From Bradyrhizobium liaoningense (GTDB lineage: Bacteria; Pseudomonadota; Alphaproteobacteria; Rhizobiales; Xanthobacteraceae), in assembly GCF_018130825.1 (NCBI RefSeq), contig NZ_JAFCJS010000010.1, positions 1-64,000 on the forward strand: a DNA stretch of 64,000 bases, in the 5' to 3' direction. Position 1 is the stretch's first letter; each line of letters opens with the position of its first letter. The notes below the pieces were generated by a model, which saw only the letters and a list, made by a program, of their open reading frames with translations, did no database searches and had not been told where the DNA came from. Positions 50,171 to 61,394 of the stretch are shown here, one piece after another. The position numbers were made by a program, and so were the translations under genes.

Positions 50171-51763
50171 TCAGTGCCTGAAGTGCCGCGTGCCCGTGAA
50201 CACCATGGCGATGCCGTGCTCGTCGGCGGCCTTGATCACCTCGTCGTCGCGCATGGAGCCGCCGGGCTGCACCACGGCGGTGGCGCCGGCTTCGATGCAG
50301 GCGAGCATGCCGTCGGCGAAGGGGAAGAACGCATCCGATGCCACGACCGAACCCTTGGTGAGCGGCTCGGCGAGCTTAAGCTCAGTTGCCGCATCCTGCG
50401 CCTTGCGCGCCGCGATCCGCGCCGAATCCACCCGGCTCATCTGACCCGCGCCGATGCCGACGGTGGCGAGATCCTTGGCGTAGATGATGGTGTTGGACTT
50501 GACGTGTTTTGCGACCCGGAACGCGAATTTCAGGTCGCGCATCTCGGCATCCGTCGGCGCACGCTTGGTCACGACCTTGAAGGTCATGTCGTCGACCACG
50601 GCGTTGTCGCGGCTCTGCACCAGCAGGCCGCCGGCGACCGTCTTGGCAGTGAGGCCGAGCGCGCGCGGGTCGGGCAGGCTGCCGGCGAGCAGGAGCCGCA
50701 AATTCTTGCGCGCGCCGATGATGGCGATCGCTTCCTCGCTGGCGTCGGGCGCGATGATCACCTCGGTGAAGATCTTCGTGATCTCGCGCGCGGTGTCGGC
50801 GTCGAGCGCGCGGTTCATCGCGATGATGCCGCCGAACGCCGAGGTGGAATCGCAGGCCAGCGCCCTGCGATAGGCCTCGACGAGATTCGAGCCTTCCGCG
50901 ACGCCACAGGGATTGGCATGCTTGACAATGACGCAGGCCGCGGTGCGCTTGGTGTCGAACTCGCCGATGCACTCATAGGCCGCGTCGGTGTCGTTGATGT
51001 TGTTGTAGGACAGCTCCTTGCCCTGGAGCTGCCGCGCGGTCGAGACGCCCGGTCGCTTGTCCGGCGTCGCGTAGAACGCCGCGGTCTGGTGCGGGTTCTC
51101 GCCGTAGCGCAGCGACTGGATAAGCTTGCCGCCGAAGGCGCGGAAGTCGGGCGCATCGATCTCGAGCTGGCGGTTGAACCAGTTCGAGATCGCGGCGTCA
51201 TAGGCCGCGGTGCGCGCGTAGGCTTTCGCAGCGAGGCGCCGGCGCAGCTTCAGCGTGGTCGCGCCCTTGTTGGCGGCGAGCTCGTCGAGCACAGCCTTGT
51301 AGTCCTCGGCCTCGACCACGACGGCGACGTCATCATGGTTCTTTGCGGCGGCGCGGATCATCGCGGGGCCACCGATGTCGATGTTCTCGATGCAATCCTC
51401 GAAGCCCGCGCCTTTGTCGACGGTCGCCTCGAACGGATAGAGATTGACGACGAGCAGGTCGATCGGCGCGATGCCGTGCGCCTTCATCGCCTCCGCATGT
51501 TCTTTGTTGTCGCGGATCGCGAGTAGGCCGCCATGCACCTTCGGATGCAGCGTCTTGACGCGGCCGTCCATCATCTCGGGGAAGCCGGTGAGGTCGGAGA
51601 CGTCCTTCACCTTCAGCCCGGCCGCGGCGATCGCCTTGGCGGTGCCGCCGGTCGAGACCAGCTCGACGTCGTGCGCGGCAAGCGCCTTGGCGAACTCAAT
51701 CAGGCCGGTCTTGTCGGAGACGGAGAGAAGGGCGCGGGTGACGCGGCGGGGATGGTCAGTCAT
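50171..51763 (-). CDS. purH: Bifunctional AICAR formyltransferase / IMP cyclohydrolase
   Basis: PurH catalyses the last two steps of purine synthesis. The product is 530 residues from ATG 51763 (a TTG at 51769 is unlikely), the normal length. The N-terminal MGS-like cyclohydrolase domain (1-140) shows 'ALLSVSDKTGLIEFAKAL' and 'GRVKTLHPKVHGGLLA'. The C-terminal transformylase (about 150-530) has 'LRYGENPHQTAAFYA', 'VKHANPCG' (Lys-His catalytic pair) and 'FPFADGMLACIEAGATAVVQPGGS' in two parts. It follows the heparinase II/III-like and rsmB genes on the same strand. Confidence 0.97.
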   Translation of the reverse strand: MTDHPRRVTRALLSVSDKTGLIEFAKALAAHDVELVSTGGTAKAIAAAGLKVKDVSDLTGFPEMMDGRVKTLHPKVHGGLLAIRDNKEHAEAMKAHGIAPIDLLVVNLYPFEATVDKGAGFEDCIENIDIGGPAMIRAAAKNHDDVAVVVEAEDYKAVLDELAANKGATTLKLRRRLAAKAYARTAAYDAAISNWFNRQLEIDAPDFRAFGGKLIQSLRYGENPHQTAAFYATPDKRPGVSTARQLQGKELSYNNINDTDAAYECIGEFDTKRTAACVIVKHANPCGVAEGSNLVEAYRRALACDSTSAFGGIIAMNRALDADTAREITKIFTEVIIAPDASEEAIAIIGARKNLRLLLAGSLPDPRALGLTAKTVAGGLLVQSRDNAVVDDMTFKVVTKRAPTDAEMRDLKFAFRVAKHVKSNTIIYAKDLATVGIGAGQMSRVDSARIAARKAQDAATELKLAEPLTKGSVVASDAFFPFADGMLACIEAGATAVVQPGGSMRDDEVIKAADEHGIAMVFTGTRHFRH

Positions 51764-51927
51764 GAGCAAGATCCTCTGCTAAGGGAGTGTCTATGCCCAG
51801 GCGCGCGGCGGATGTGTCCCGCGCTTCCCGATGGTGCTCCATCCAAGGTCGCCAGTCGCGCGAGCGAGGGCTCGATAGCAGCTTTTGGCCGTTTTCACAA
51901 CGACGAGATGGGGCCGAATTCGTGCGT

Positions 51928-53685
51928 TTACAGCGGAAGTTCCGGCTCGCGGCGAGCGTTGCGGCGGGCATTGGTGACTGCGGGCGAGGCGGTAGAGCGG
52001 ATGAAGCTCCAGCGGATCGAAGGTGCCTGCCGCGCGTCCTGGCGGATCACGATCTGCGCGGTGCGGCGCGGGCCGTCATTGCCGGCCAGGAACACGCTGT
52101 CCTCGAGGTCGACCTTGTCGTCCAATGCCTCGAAGGTCCAGACGTCGCGGTTCGGCAGCACCAGCATGACGCCGCGGGCATCCGACAACCGGCTCGCCTT
52201 CACGGCCGGATGCAGATGGAAGCGCAGCGCGAAATCGGCATCGGCGCCCTTGAAGCGTCCGCCCTGCGGCGGCGACAGCGTGTCCTCGCCGTCGATGCGC
52301 GCGCCGTCATTGGCGATCATCAGCATGCGGCGATGAATCGCGCCGAATTTGGAGAGATAGCCGTCATGCGAGGTCGTGAGCAGCGTGCCGTTCTGCACGA
52401 CCTCACGATAGCTCTCGACTTCCACGGGGCCGCTGGTGACGGGCGAGCCATGCAGGAGCCGCTTCATCGCCGACATCTCCACGAACTGGCACGAGGATGT
52501 GTCGTGATAGGTCAGCGTCGAATGCGCCGCGGTGCCGCGCGCGAACGGCCGCCAATTGTCGCGGCCCGTGGTCGGCATGCCGCAATTGGTGACGATGCGG
52601 CTGATGCCGGAGGACAATTCGAACGACAGGCAGCCCGCATGCGCGTCGTGGCTGACGCCGGCCGGCGGCGGCGGACCGGTGTCGATGATCAGCGTCGTCT
52701 GGCCGGCATCGAGGCGCTGGAAGCCGGTGTGCGGCATGTTCGCCATCGGCGCGCCGTGGGTGTCGTCATAGGCGAGCAGCGTCGCGAGCAAATCTGACGG
52801 CGTCGCGCTCATGCCGTTGAACAGCGCGAAATTGCCGTCGCCGTGGCGGAAGAAACGCAGCATCGGCATCATGCGATCGATGGCGTTGAGCAGCGCCGGC
52901 GGTGGCGCGATGTTGCGCGCGGCAAAGGTCTGCCGCAGCGGCAAGAGGTCGATCAGGAGCTCGATCAGCGCGCCCGGGTTGCGCGAGATGTGGCCGCCAT
53001 CGGGCAGGATCTGCCGCTGCAATTCGTCCGAGAGCTTTTTCGAAACGCTGCGGATGTGACGCGCCTGGTTGGCGAGGCACAGCGCCGCATAGCACAGCGC
53101 GATCAGCACCTGCAGCTTCGGCACCCCGTCGGGGATGTCGACCATGGTGTAGCGCAGGAAGCGGATCTCGCGGGCGAGGGCGCGCAAATAGCGGCGGTAG
53201 AACTTGTTGTCGGTGTCGTTGAGCACCAGGGGCGCCTGCGACAGCAGCGAGATCACGCGCCGCGCCAGCACGTCGGCGCGTCGCGCCACGGGACGGCGCT
53301 TGTTGGCGGGGTTGGCGATCCAGTCCTCGACCAGCGCGCGCGCGTTGGCCCGCGTCAGCGCGGTGTCGGCGGCGCGCAAGTGGCGCAGCCAGCCGAAGCC
53401 AAGCAGCGCGACCTCCCAATCCTCCGACGGCGGCTCGAGATCGAAGATCGAGCGGCCATGGCAATTGACGATCTTGCCGGCGAAGACGAAGCGGCCGGCA
53501 TAGATCTCGGCGGCGCGGGTCGCATCCGCCGTGCGTAAGTCATGCGGCGCGATGATCAGCCGGTCGGTACGGCCAGGCCACACCCGCGACAGCGCAACCG
53601 AGCCGCCGCTCGCGCGCGCGAGCATGTTCCGCGCGAAGCGGTTCATGACCAGCGTCGAGATACGTCTGCGTTGAGCGACCGACAC
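51928..53685 (-). CDS. Heparinase II/III-like protein
   Basis: A 585-residue protein with an alpha-helical toroid (about 90-370) and a C-terminal beta-sandwich with the heparinase II/III-like fold. 'DGGHISRNPGALIELLIDLLPL', in two parts, is typical of the rhizobial group. The start is GTG at 53685; ATG 53646 is an alternative that would drop 13 residues. These enzymes cleave or bind acidic polysaccharides; a surface-polymer role in rhizobia is likely, but no exopolysaccharide genes are here. It sits between rsmB (upstream) and purH (downstream), an order I recall from related genomes. Confidence 0.85.
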   Translation of the reverse strand: MSVAQRRRISTLVMNRFARNMLARASGGSVALSRVWPGRTDRLIIAPHDLRTADATRAAEIYAGRFVFAGKIVNCHGRSIFDLEPPSEDWEVALLGFGWLRHLRAADTALTRANARALVEDWIANPANKRRPVARRADVLARRVISLLSQAPLVLNDTDNKFYRRYLRALAREIRFLRYTMVDIPDGVPKLQVLIALCYAALCLANQARHIRSVSKKLSDELQRQILPDGGHISRNPGALIELLIDLLPLRQTFAARNIAPPPALLNAIDRMMPMLRFFRHGDGNFALFNGMSATPSDLLATLLAYDDTHGAPMANMPHTGFQRLDAGQTTLIIDTGPPPPAGVSHDAHAGCLSFELSSGISRIVTNCGMPTTGRDNWRPFARGTAAHSTLTYHDTSSCQFVEMSAMKRLLHGSPVTSGPVEVESYREVVQNGTLLTTSHDGYLSKFGAIHRRMLMIANDGARIDGEDTLSPPQGGRFKGADADFALRFHLHPAVKASRLSDARGVMLVLPNRDVWTFEALDDKVDLEDSVFLAGNDGPRRTAQIVIRQDARQAPSIRWSFIRSTASPAVTNARRNARREPELPL

Positions 53686-53804
53686 GCCTTGCCTTGAAGG
53701 GGGAGAGAGGATTCCGACGAATCCTTATTAATCCCAAAATCGGCCGGCTGACACCACCCTGAACGGCGCGAATCTGCGTCGGGATTGCAAAAACCAGTGC
53801 AAAA

Positions 53805-55151
53805 TCAGGATTTAACGAGCCGGCTTGCGAAGAATCCATCGAGGCCGCCGAGCTTGGGATCGGCGTTCGGCAGATGGCTCGGCAGGGTGCGCAGGTCGCC
53901 ATCTGCGGTGATGATTTCGGCGAGGCCCGCGACTTCCGACGCCGCGATCGGGACGCGGCGAAGCGCGGGCTCTGCGGCCAGCAGCGCAGCCACGGCGTGC
54001 TCGCCTTCCTCGGGTTCCAGCGAACAAGTGCAGTAGACCAGCGTGCCGCCCGGCTTGAGCAGCGAGACGGATTTCTTCAGCAGTCGCTGCTGGAGCGCGG
54101 TCAGGGCGGCGATGTCGGATTCCTGACGGAGCCAGGCAACATCGGGATGACGGCGGATGGTGCCGGTCGAGGTGCAGGGCGCGTCGATCAGGATGCCGTC
54201 GAAACCTTCAGGCGGGCCGGCCCACTCCACGGCGTCAGCGACGACGGTCTCGGCCTGGAGCGACAGCCGCGCCAGATTCTCGCGCAGCCGCGACACACGG
54301 GCGGGCGAGCGGTCGATCGCCGTGACATGCGCGCCCGATAGCGCCAGTTGCGCGGTCTTGCCACCCGGCGCGGCGCAGAGATCGGCAATGGACTTGCCCT
54401 TGATGTCGCCGAACAGCCGGGCCGGCAGCGCGGCGGCGGCATCCTGCACCCACCATTGTCCCTCGGCGAAGCCGGGCAGCATGGTCACCGAGCCGTGCAG
54501 CAGCATCCGCACCGTCCCGGTCGGCAGCGTCTCGCCATGCAGGCGGCTCGCCCATTGTTCGGCGTCCGACTTAACGGTGAGATCGAGCGACGGCTCATGG
54601 CCGAGCGCCAGTGCCATGTCCCTCGTGGTCGCCTCGCCATAATGCGCACTCCAGCGCGAAAGCAGCCAGGGCGGCAAGTCGAGCGATTGCGTGGCGACCT
54701 CGTCGACCAGCGCCTTGCCCTCGCGCGCGCAGCGGCGCAGCACGGCATTGACGAGGCCGGCATAGCGCGCGGCGCGCCGGTCGGATTGCACGAGGCGGAC
54801 GGAGAGATCGACGGCGGCGTGATCGGGCACGTCCATCCAGAGGATCTGGGCGGCGCCGATCAGCAGCGCGCTTTGCGCGCGCGGCGCGTCGGAAGGAATG
54901 CCCTTGTCGAGCAGGCGGGACAGCACATGGCCGAGCGTGCCGAGCCGGCGCAGCACGGTCGCAACCAGTCGGCGCATCAGCGCGCGGTCGCGGTCGGCCA
55001 GCGTCTTCAGTCCGGGATGGGCGCCACCGCCGTCGAGCTGGTCGTCAAGCGTGCGGTGCTTGTGCAGGACGCCGTCGACGATGTCGGCGGCAATCCGCCG
55101 CGCCGCGAGACCAGGCACTTCGGACGGAGGGGCGAAACGTTGAGATGGCAT
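53805..55151 (-). CDS. rsmB: 16S rRNA m5C methyltransferase, RsmB/NOL1-NOP2 family
   Basis: RsmB methylates C967 of 16S rRNA with S-adenosyl-methionine. The 448-residue protein has an N-terminal NusB-like helical domain (about 15-150) and a C-terminal Rossmann methyltransferase. The two catalytic cysteines are seen: PC in 'IDAPCTSTGTIRRHP' and TC in 'LVYCTCSLEPEEGE'. The SAM-binding region 'IADLCAAPGGKTAQLA' lies between. It starts with ATG. It is upstream of the heparinase-like gene and divergent from the SdhAF4-like gene. Some relatives methylate other sites, so C967 is presumed. Confidence 0.88.
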   Translation of the reverse strand: MPSQRFAPPSEVPGLAARRIAADIVDGVLHKHRTLDDQLDGGGAHPGLKTLADRDRALMRRLVATVLRRLGTLGHVLSRLLDKGIPSDAPRAQSALLIGAAQILWMDVPDHAAVDLSVRLVQSDRRAARYAGLVNAVLRRCAREGKALVDEVATQSLDLPPWLLSRWSAHYGEATTRDMALALGHEPSLDLTVKSDAEQWASRLHGETLPTGTVRMLLHGSVTMLPGFAEGQWWVQDAAAALPARLFGDIKGKSIADLCAAPGGKTAQLALSGAHVTAIDRSPARVSRLRENLARLSLQAETVVADAVEWAGPPEGFDGILIDAPCTSTGTIRRHPDVAWLRQESDIAALTALQQRLLKKSVSLLKPGGTLVYCTCSLEPEEGEHAVAALLAAEPALRRVPIAASEVAGLAEIITADGDLRTLPSHLPNADPKLGGLDGFFASRLVKS

Positions 55152-55341
55152 GCGGAAGCAAGGTTCTGAGCGAGCGGCAGTTCCGCCGCTATGGGCGCAT
55201 GCCTAGAGAGTTCGATCTGTGGCACGCGAATATGCCAAATGTAAGAATCGCTTTCGGTTTTTTCAGCCCTCCGGGCCTGATTTCAGGAATGCGATATTGG
55301 ACGTCGCGTTGCGCCTCGTCCTGCGCTAGAAGCGCCGGACC

Positions 55342-55542
55342 ATGAGTGACCAGCCCCCCGTTCCCGAGCGCAAGCAGCTCTCGCCGGCCGCCCAGCGCGC
55401 GTTGGCCGAGGCCGAAGCGCGCCGGCAGGCTGCTGCTGCGGCTCATGCCGAAACGGCGGCGAAGGAATTGCAGGGACCGAAGGGACCCGAGCCCACCCGT
55501 TACGGGGATTGGGAGCGCAAAGGTATCGCCTCGGACTTTTGA
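55342..55542 (+). CDS. SdhAF4-like protein (DUF1674)
   Basis: A 66-residue protein whose C-terminus, 'GPKGPEPTRYGDWERKGIAS' then DF, is the DUF1674/SdhAF4 signature. The rest is an alanine-rich, charged helix. Eukaryotic Sdh8/SDHAF4 binds flavinylated SdhA and protects it during succinate dehydrogenase assembly; the alphaproteobacterial members are its closest kin. It starts with ATG. It precedes the thermonuclease by 56 bp and is divergent from rsmB. No sdh genes are in the window. Confidence 0.92.
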   Translation: MSDQPPVPERKQLSPAAQRALAEAEARRQAAAAAHAETAAKELQGPKGPEPTRYGDWERKGIASDF

Positions 55543-55598
55543 GGCGCCGGTTCTCCACTCTCTTGCCGGTTCAGCCGACTCAGCCCTAGCGTGCGCGG

Positions 55599-56189
55599 AT
55601 GCCGCGCTTCGATCCCAGCCATCCATACCGGCCGTCCTACCGCGGCTCGCCTTTCGGCCGGCGCTTCTCCGGCTTGCTCCCGTGGATGTTCGTGGTCGGC
55701 GTCGCGGTTGCGATCGTGCTTACGTTCCGGCACGGAACCAATTGGCCCATTCCGCATGCTGATGACGGCCGCTCACGAGACGCCGAGATCATCCTGCAGC
55801 GATCCGCCAACGCCGATGCACGTCAGCCGGTCGATGTCATCCGCACCGTCGACGGCGACACCTTTCTCGCGCGTGTGCATCAGCAGGGCGGCCGCGATCT
55901 CGTCGTGCGCGTTCGCCTGCGCGGCATCGATGCACCCGAGATGAAGGCATCCTGTCAGGAAGAGTTGACCAAGGCTGAAGCTGCGACCGACGCGCTGCGT
56001 GGGCTGCTCGGCCAGGGCGACGTCACGCTCACCAATCTCGGCGCCGACAAATACGGGCGCGTTCTCGCCGACGTCGCGACCCGGCGAACCGCCAACGTTT
56101 CGGCGGCGCTGCTCGCCGGCGGTTACGTGCGGAGCTACAATGGCGGGCACCGCGACGGCTGGTGCGCGCGAAGCAGGCGCTTCTGGTAA
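55599..56189 (+). CDS. Thermonuclease-family (SNase-like) membrane-anchored nuclease
   Basis: A 196-residue protein with an N-terminal anchor helix (about 27-43) and an OB-fold nuclease domain. Active-site residues are in 'TVDGDTFLARV' (metal Asp), 'VRLRGIDAPEMKA' (Arg, Asp, Glu) and 'DKYGRVLADV' (Arg). So it is likely an active, Ca-dependent nuclease acting outside the membrane. It has a cysteine pair (about 127 and 189) that could form a disulphide. It starts with ATG. It ends 2 bp from a bidirectional terminator shared with the L,D-transpeptidase. Confidence 0.9.
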   Translation: MPRFDPSHPYRPSYRGSPFGRRFSGLLPWMFVVGVAVAIVLTFRHGTNWPIPHADDGRSRDAEIILQRSANADARQPVDVIRTVDGDTFLARVHQQGGRDLVVRVRLRGIDAPEMKASCQEELTKAEAATDALRGLLGQGDVTLTNLGADKYGRVLADVATRRTANVSAALLAGGYVRSYNGGHRDGWCARSRRFW

Positions 56190-56191
56190 CA

Positions 56192-56221
56192 AAAAGGCCG
56201 CGTCGAACGACGCGGCCTTTT
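56192..56221. terminator. Bidirectional Rho-independent terminator
   Basis: AAAAGGCCGCGTCG (56192-56205) and its exact complement (56208-56221) form a hairpin with A and T tracts at the ends, so it works on either strand. It serves the convergent thermonuclease and L,D-transpeptidase genes. Confidence 0.95.
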
Positions 56222-56243
56222 CGATTCTCTTTGATTTTGACGA

Positions 56244-56759
56244 TCAGCGCGTCACGACCACCGTGGTGCCGACCGAGACGCGACTGTAGAGATCGGTGAT
56301 GTCGTCGTTGAGCATGCGGATGCAGCCGTAGGAGACGAAGCCGCCGACCGAGCCCGGCACGTTGGTGCCGTGGATGGCATATTCGCCGCCGGCCAGCGTC
56401 ATTGCGGCAACGCCCATCGGATTGCGCGGCGAGCCGCCGGGAATGACGTCGGGAAGCTGCGGCTTGTCGCGCTTGACCTCGGCGGGCGGCGACCAGGCCG
56501 GGTTGCGATACTTGCCGTCGATGCGGGTGGTGCCGGCCCATTGCTTGCCGGACTTGCCAACGCCGACGGGGTAGCGCACGGCGTGGCCGCTATCGAGGAT
56601 GAGGTAGAGTTTGCGCTCGCTGGTTTTGACCACGATGGTGCCCGGCGAATAGTCGGCGAGGCGGGCCCCCACCATTTCCGGCCGGGCCTCGGCCGCGCTC
56701 GACATCAAGACCCCTGCCCCGATGGTGGCGGCCAGCGCCACTGCAATCCTCATCGACAT
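56244..56759 (-). CDS. L,D-transpeptidase (YkuD) with signal peptide
   Basis: A periplasmic transpeptidase of 171 residues from ATG 56759, with an AAGGGAAG ribosome site and a signal peptide ending 'SSAAEA'. The YkuD domain (about 40-170) starts 'GTIVVKTSERKLYLIL' and has 'YAIHGTNVPGSVGGFVSYGC' then IRM, with catalytic His and Cys and the general-base motif intact. It should make 3-3 peptidoglycan links or attach proteins to the wall. It is the second YkuD protein in the window; this one, unlike that at 8271, has clear export signals. Its upstream gap is 458 bp. Confidence 0.94.
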   Translation of the reverse strand: MSMRIAVALAATIGAGVLMSSAAEARPEMVGARLADYSPGTIVVKTSERKLYLILDSGHAVRYPVGVGKSGKQWAGTTRIDGKYRNPAWSPPAEVKRDKPQLPDVIPGGSPRNPMGVAAMTLAGGEYAIHGTNVPGSVGGFVSYGCIRMLNDDITDLYSRVSVGTTVVVTR

Positions 56760-57047
56760 CAATGCTTCCCTTCCGTTGCCCCGAACGGGTCGTCCAAATC
56801 TACGCAAACCCGGCAATGGCCCGCTCGCCCACACAGTATTAACCGCGCCCGTTAACCGGATGGTTTCCACGCACGGCCGCTGAGGGCCAGCCAGCAGCGG
56901 GAACAAAGAAAATGTTCGAAATAAAGTAAATGACCTGAAAACAACACTCGACGGGAAAGAAGCGGCCACGCCGCCGCGCGCCCTGACAAGGGCGTGAGGA
57001 TGTGAACGGCCGTTGTTTCGAGGGGGTGTTGGTGCGAAAGGCAGCGC
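56760..57047. other. Intergenic region upstream of the second L,D-transpeptidase
   Basis: About 290 bases without a recognised gene. It has AT-rich tracts (near 56915-56945) and a TTAA-N9-TTAA pair at 56839-56855, whose spacing does not fit CtrA. It leads into the palindromic repeat at 57048. Confidence 0.4.
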
Positions 57048-57212
57048 CGTGTCCCGGACGCGCTGCTGCGCCATAAGCGCGTTTACGCGCGTCTTCGACG
57101 CGCTATGGCGCTGCTGCGCAGAGCCGGGACCCAGCTCTTTCTCTACGCGGATAGATGGGCCCCGGCTCAGCAGCGCACCGCTGAAGGAGCGCTGCGCTGC
57201 GTCCGGGGCACG
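57048..57212. repeat. Palindromic repeat, CGTGTCCCGGACGC family
   Basis: Arms CGTGTCCCGGACGC (57048-57061) and GCGTCCGGGGCACG (57199-57212), near-perfect complements, enclose several smaller inverted repeats such as those around 'GCGCCATAAGCGCG'. It lies just downstream of the acs stop codon. Confidence 0.75.
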
Positions 57213-57217
57213 AGGCC

Positions 57218-59164
<1,947 letters not shown>

Positions 59165-59552
59165 ATTTTCCTCCACATGCGGCAAGCTCAGGCAATGCCG
59201 ACATCATCATTGACTGATTATGCGTCGGGCTAACCGGACCCGACAAGGAGCACAAGCTGGACCTTCGGCGAGCCGCGGGCCATGCGGAGAATCAAGCCGC
59301 GCGGGCCGGCTGTCGCAAATCTGAAACAGGCCGCCAGGCGCCTTTCGGCTCTTTACCCAAATCGTCAGAACAGACGGCGCAGAGCCCCCATGCGCCCGCC
59401 GGAGGTATCTAGGAACCGTCTCTCACTGATTCGGGACTCGCAATACGGTTCGGAACACCCTAAATGGCCAACCCGGGTCCGAAGAGACCCCGTGGAACAA
59501 AAATCAGAACAGCGGCATTGACCGATAACAGGCAGGGCTAAGGCGTAAGACT
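59165..59552. other. Divergent promoter region between acs and topoisomerase IB
   Basis: These 388 bases hold the acs ribosome site and, near topoisomerase IB, GGAAC (59494-59498) followed after 17 bases by CATT, a near match to the EcfG general-stress promoter (GGAAC-N16/17-CGTT). No gene or RNA is recognised. Confidence 0.4.
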
Positions 59553-60722
59553 ATGATGGATCAGCAGAATCTCGGGACGTTGCGGCCCGCTTCAGCCGAT
59601 CCTGCCGCTATTGCGCTGGCCAAGGCTCTCGGACAATGGCCAAAACCGGCCTCATCCAGCCGTCCCAGCCCGAAAAAGGTCTTCGATTCGGCGCCCGCGG
59701 CGACGGTCGAGGCGCTTGCCAGGGAACTGGGCCTGCGGCTCGGCGACCAGAACGAGCTGACCATCCGCCGCATCAGGCGCGGCAAGGGCTATTCCTTCGT
59801 CCGCCCCAACGGCGCCCATATCCGCGACGCCCGCACCATCCGCCGGCTGCACGCCATGGCGGTGCCGCCGGCCTACCGCGAGGTGCGCTACTCCGCCGAT
59901 CCGAGCTCGCATCTCCAGGCCGTGGGCCGCGATGCCGCGGGCCGGCTGCAATACCGCTATCACGCCGACTGGGAGAAGGTCCGCGAGCACCGCAAGGCGC
60001 ATCGCCTGGAGAAGCTCGTCGGCGCGCTGCCAAAAATCCGGCGCAAGGTTTCGGCGTTCCTGTCCGGCGACGAGCCGACGCGCGAGTTCGCGCTCTCGGC
60101 CGTGATCGAGTTGATCGCGCGCACCGCGATCCGCCCCGGCAATGAATCCTATGCCCGTCTCAACGGCACTCGCGGCGCCACCACGCTGCTGAAGGCCAAT
60201 GTCACGCTCGAAGAGGACAGCTTCGTGCTGACCTTCAAGGCCAAGGGCGGCAAGGCGGTACGCAAGGAGTGCGACGCGGCCAAGCTGGTGCGCGCCATCG
60301 GCATTCTGCGCGGCGTCCCCGGCAAACGCATGTTCCAGTACCGCGATGCCTACGGCATCGTGCGTGCGGTCAACACCACGCAGGTGAATGCGTTCCTGCG
60401 CGAGATCGCGGGCATCAAGATCTCGCTGAAGGATTTTCGCACGCTGATGGCGTCCGCCGTCGTGGTGGAATCGCTGTCGCGGATCACGCCGGCGACCAGC
60501 CAGCGCGGCCGCAAGAAGCAGGTGCTCGATGCGATCCGCGCCGCGGCCGACAAGCTCTCGAACACGCCGGCGATCTGCCGCAAGAGCTACGTCCACGACA
60601 CCATCGTCACCGCCTTTGAAGAGGGCATCCTCGAGCGTTTTGCTGCGACGATGAAGGGCCAGCGCTCGCAGGCGCGGCGCGAGCAGCTGCTGGCGCAGGT
60701 GGTGGCGACCGCGGCGGTGTAA
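59553..60722 (+). CDS. DNA topoisomerase IB (poxvirus-like)
   Basis: This enzyme relaxes supercoils by a 3'-phosphotyrosyl intermediate. The 389-residue length suits bacterial TopIB. The catalytic tyrosine is Y346 in 'CRKSYVHD'. Active-site Arg and Lys candidates lie in 'AIRPGNESYARLNGTRGATTL' (about 190-210) and 'FKAKGGKAVRKE' (about 228-239), with a His/Arg in 'RKKQVLDAIR'. It starts with ATG ATG; either may be used. It is divergent from acs, and followed by a palindromic repeat and the SRPBCC gene. An EcfG-like promoter lies upstream. Confidence 0.92.
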   Translation: MMDQQNLGTLRPASADPAAIALAKALGQWPKPASSSRPSPKKVFDSAPAATVEALARELGLRLGDQNELTIRRIRRGKGYSFVRPNGAHIRDARTIRRLHAMAVPPAYREVRYSADPSSHLQAVGRDAAGRLQYRYHADWEKVREHRKAHRLEKLVGALPKIRRKVSAFLSGDEPTREFALSAVIELIARTAIRPGNESYARLNGTRGATTLLKANVTLEEDSFVLTFKAKGGKAVRKECDAAKLVRAIGILRGVPGKRMFQYRDAYGIVRAVNTTQVNAFLREIAGIKISLKDFRTLMASAVVVESLSRITPATSQRGRKKQVLDAIRAAADKLSNTPAICRKSYVHDTIVTAFEEGILERFAATMKGQRSQARREQLLAQVVATAAV

Positions 60723-60737
60723 CGACACGTCGCGCTG

Positions 60738-60833
60738 TCGTAGGGTGGGCAAAGGCGCGAAGCGCCGTGCCCACCATCCAATCCAAATCTTCGTCGTGAA
60801 TGGTGGGCACGCTTCGCTTTGCCCACCCTACGA
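60738..60833. repeat. Palindromic repeat, TCGTAGGGTGGG family (copy 2)
   Basis: The 17-bp perfect arms TCGTAGGGTGGGCAAAG (60738-60754) and its complement (60817-60833) enclose 'GTGCCCACCAT' and 'ATGGTGGGCAC' arms. It fills the convergent gap between topoisomerase IB and the SRPBCC gene, and is related to 11215-11330. Confidence 0.88.
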
Positions 60834-60836
60834 GAG

Positions 60837-61292
60837 CTACGTCTTGTCCGAGACGCCCCTGTCCGGACCGGGATCACTGCCGGCCGCTGCGCTTGTAAGC
60901 CGTTCCAGATAGTGGGCCCACCCCTTCGCATGCGCCGCCGCCTGTTCCGCGTTCGGCAGTCCGCTATGGGTCATGCGCAGCAGCGTCCCGCCGTCGCGTT
61001 CGATCAGGTCGATCTCGATCAGGCTCGAGCCGGGCGGCACTTCCTGACCACCCTCCCAGCCGAACGTATAGGCAAGACGATGCACCGGCACGACCTCGCG
61101 AAAGGCGCCGCGGGCAACACCGCCGCGCGGGCCGATACCCTTCAGCAGATAGAGGCCGCCGGGATGCGGTTCCGTGGTCGCGTCGGAGCCCATCCAGCTC
61201 AGGATCTTCTCGGGGTCGGTGAGATAGGCGAAGACGGTGGCGCGGGGGGCCGCGATCTGGGTCTCACGTCGCACTATGAACGGCTCGGTCAT
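60837..61292 (-). CDS. SRPBCC-family (AHSA1-like) protein
   Basis: A 151-residue START-like domain protein. It starts 'IVRRETQIAAPRATVFAYLTDPEKILSWMG' (about 6-35, in two parts), the typical SRPBCC start. 'GGLYLLKGIGPRGGVARGAF' and 'LIEIDLIERDGGTLLRMTHSGL' follow, as in the AHSA1 group. Such proteins bind hydrophobic ligands; some help Hsp90 or resist toxins. The function is unknown here. It is convergent with topoisomerase IB (repeat between) and divergent from the adenylate cyclase. Confidence 0.9.
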   Translation of the reverse strand: MTEPFIVRRETQIAAPRATVFAYLTDPEKILSWMGSDATTEPHPGGLYLLKGIGPRGGVARGAFREVVPVHRLAYTFGWEGGQEVPPGSSLIEIDLIERDGGTLLRMTHSGLPNAEQAAAHAKGWAHYLERLTSAAAGSDPGPDRGVSDKT

Positions 61293-61394
61293 CGGCGATC
61301 ATCCCTGAAGGTGACGATGGGACATGGCGGCGCTGCACGGCTCCGTCAAGGATTGCCCGTGACAAAGACGGCCCTGTCTCGTCATCATCGGGCC

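Noticed and set aside
56839..56855. TTAA pair upstream of the second L,D-transpeptidase as a CtrA site
   Set aside because: The spacer is 9 bp, not 7, so it does not fit the CtrA consensus.
59467..59480. An ACCCGGGT site in the acs/topoisomerase gap as another copy of the DUF2239 operator
   Set aside because: It is single, lacks the flanking TA bases and is not placed on a recognisable promoter; chance occurrence is likely in GC-rich DNA.
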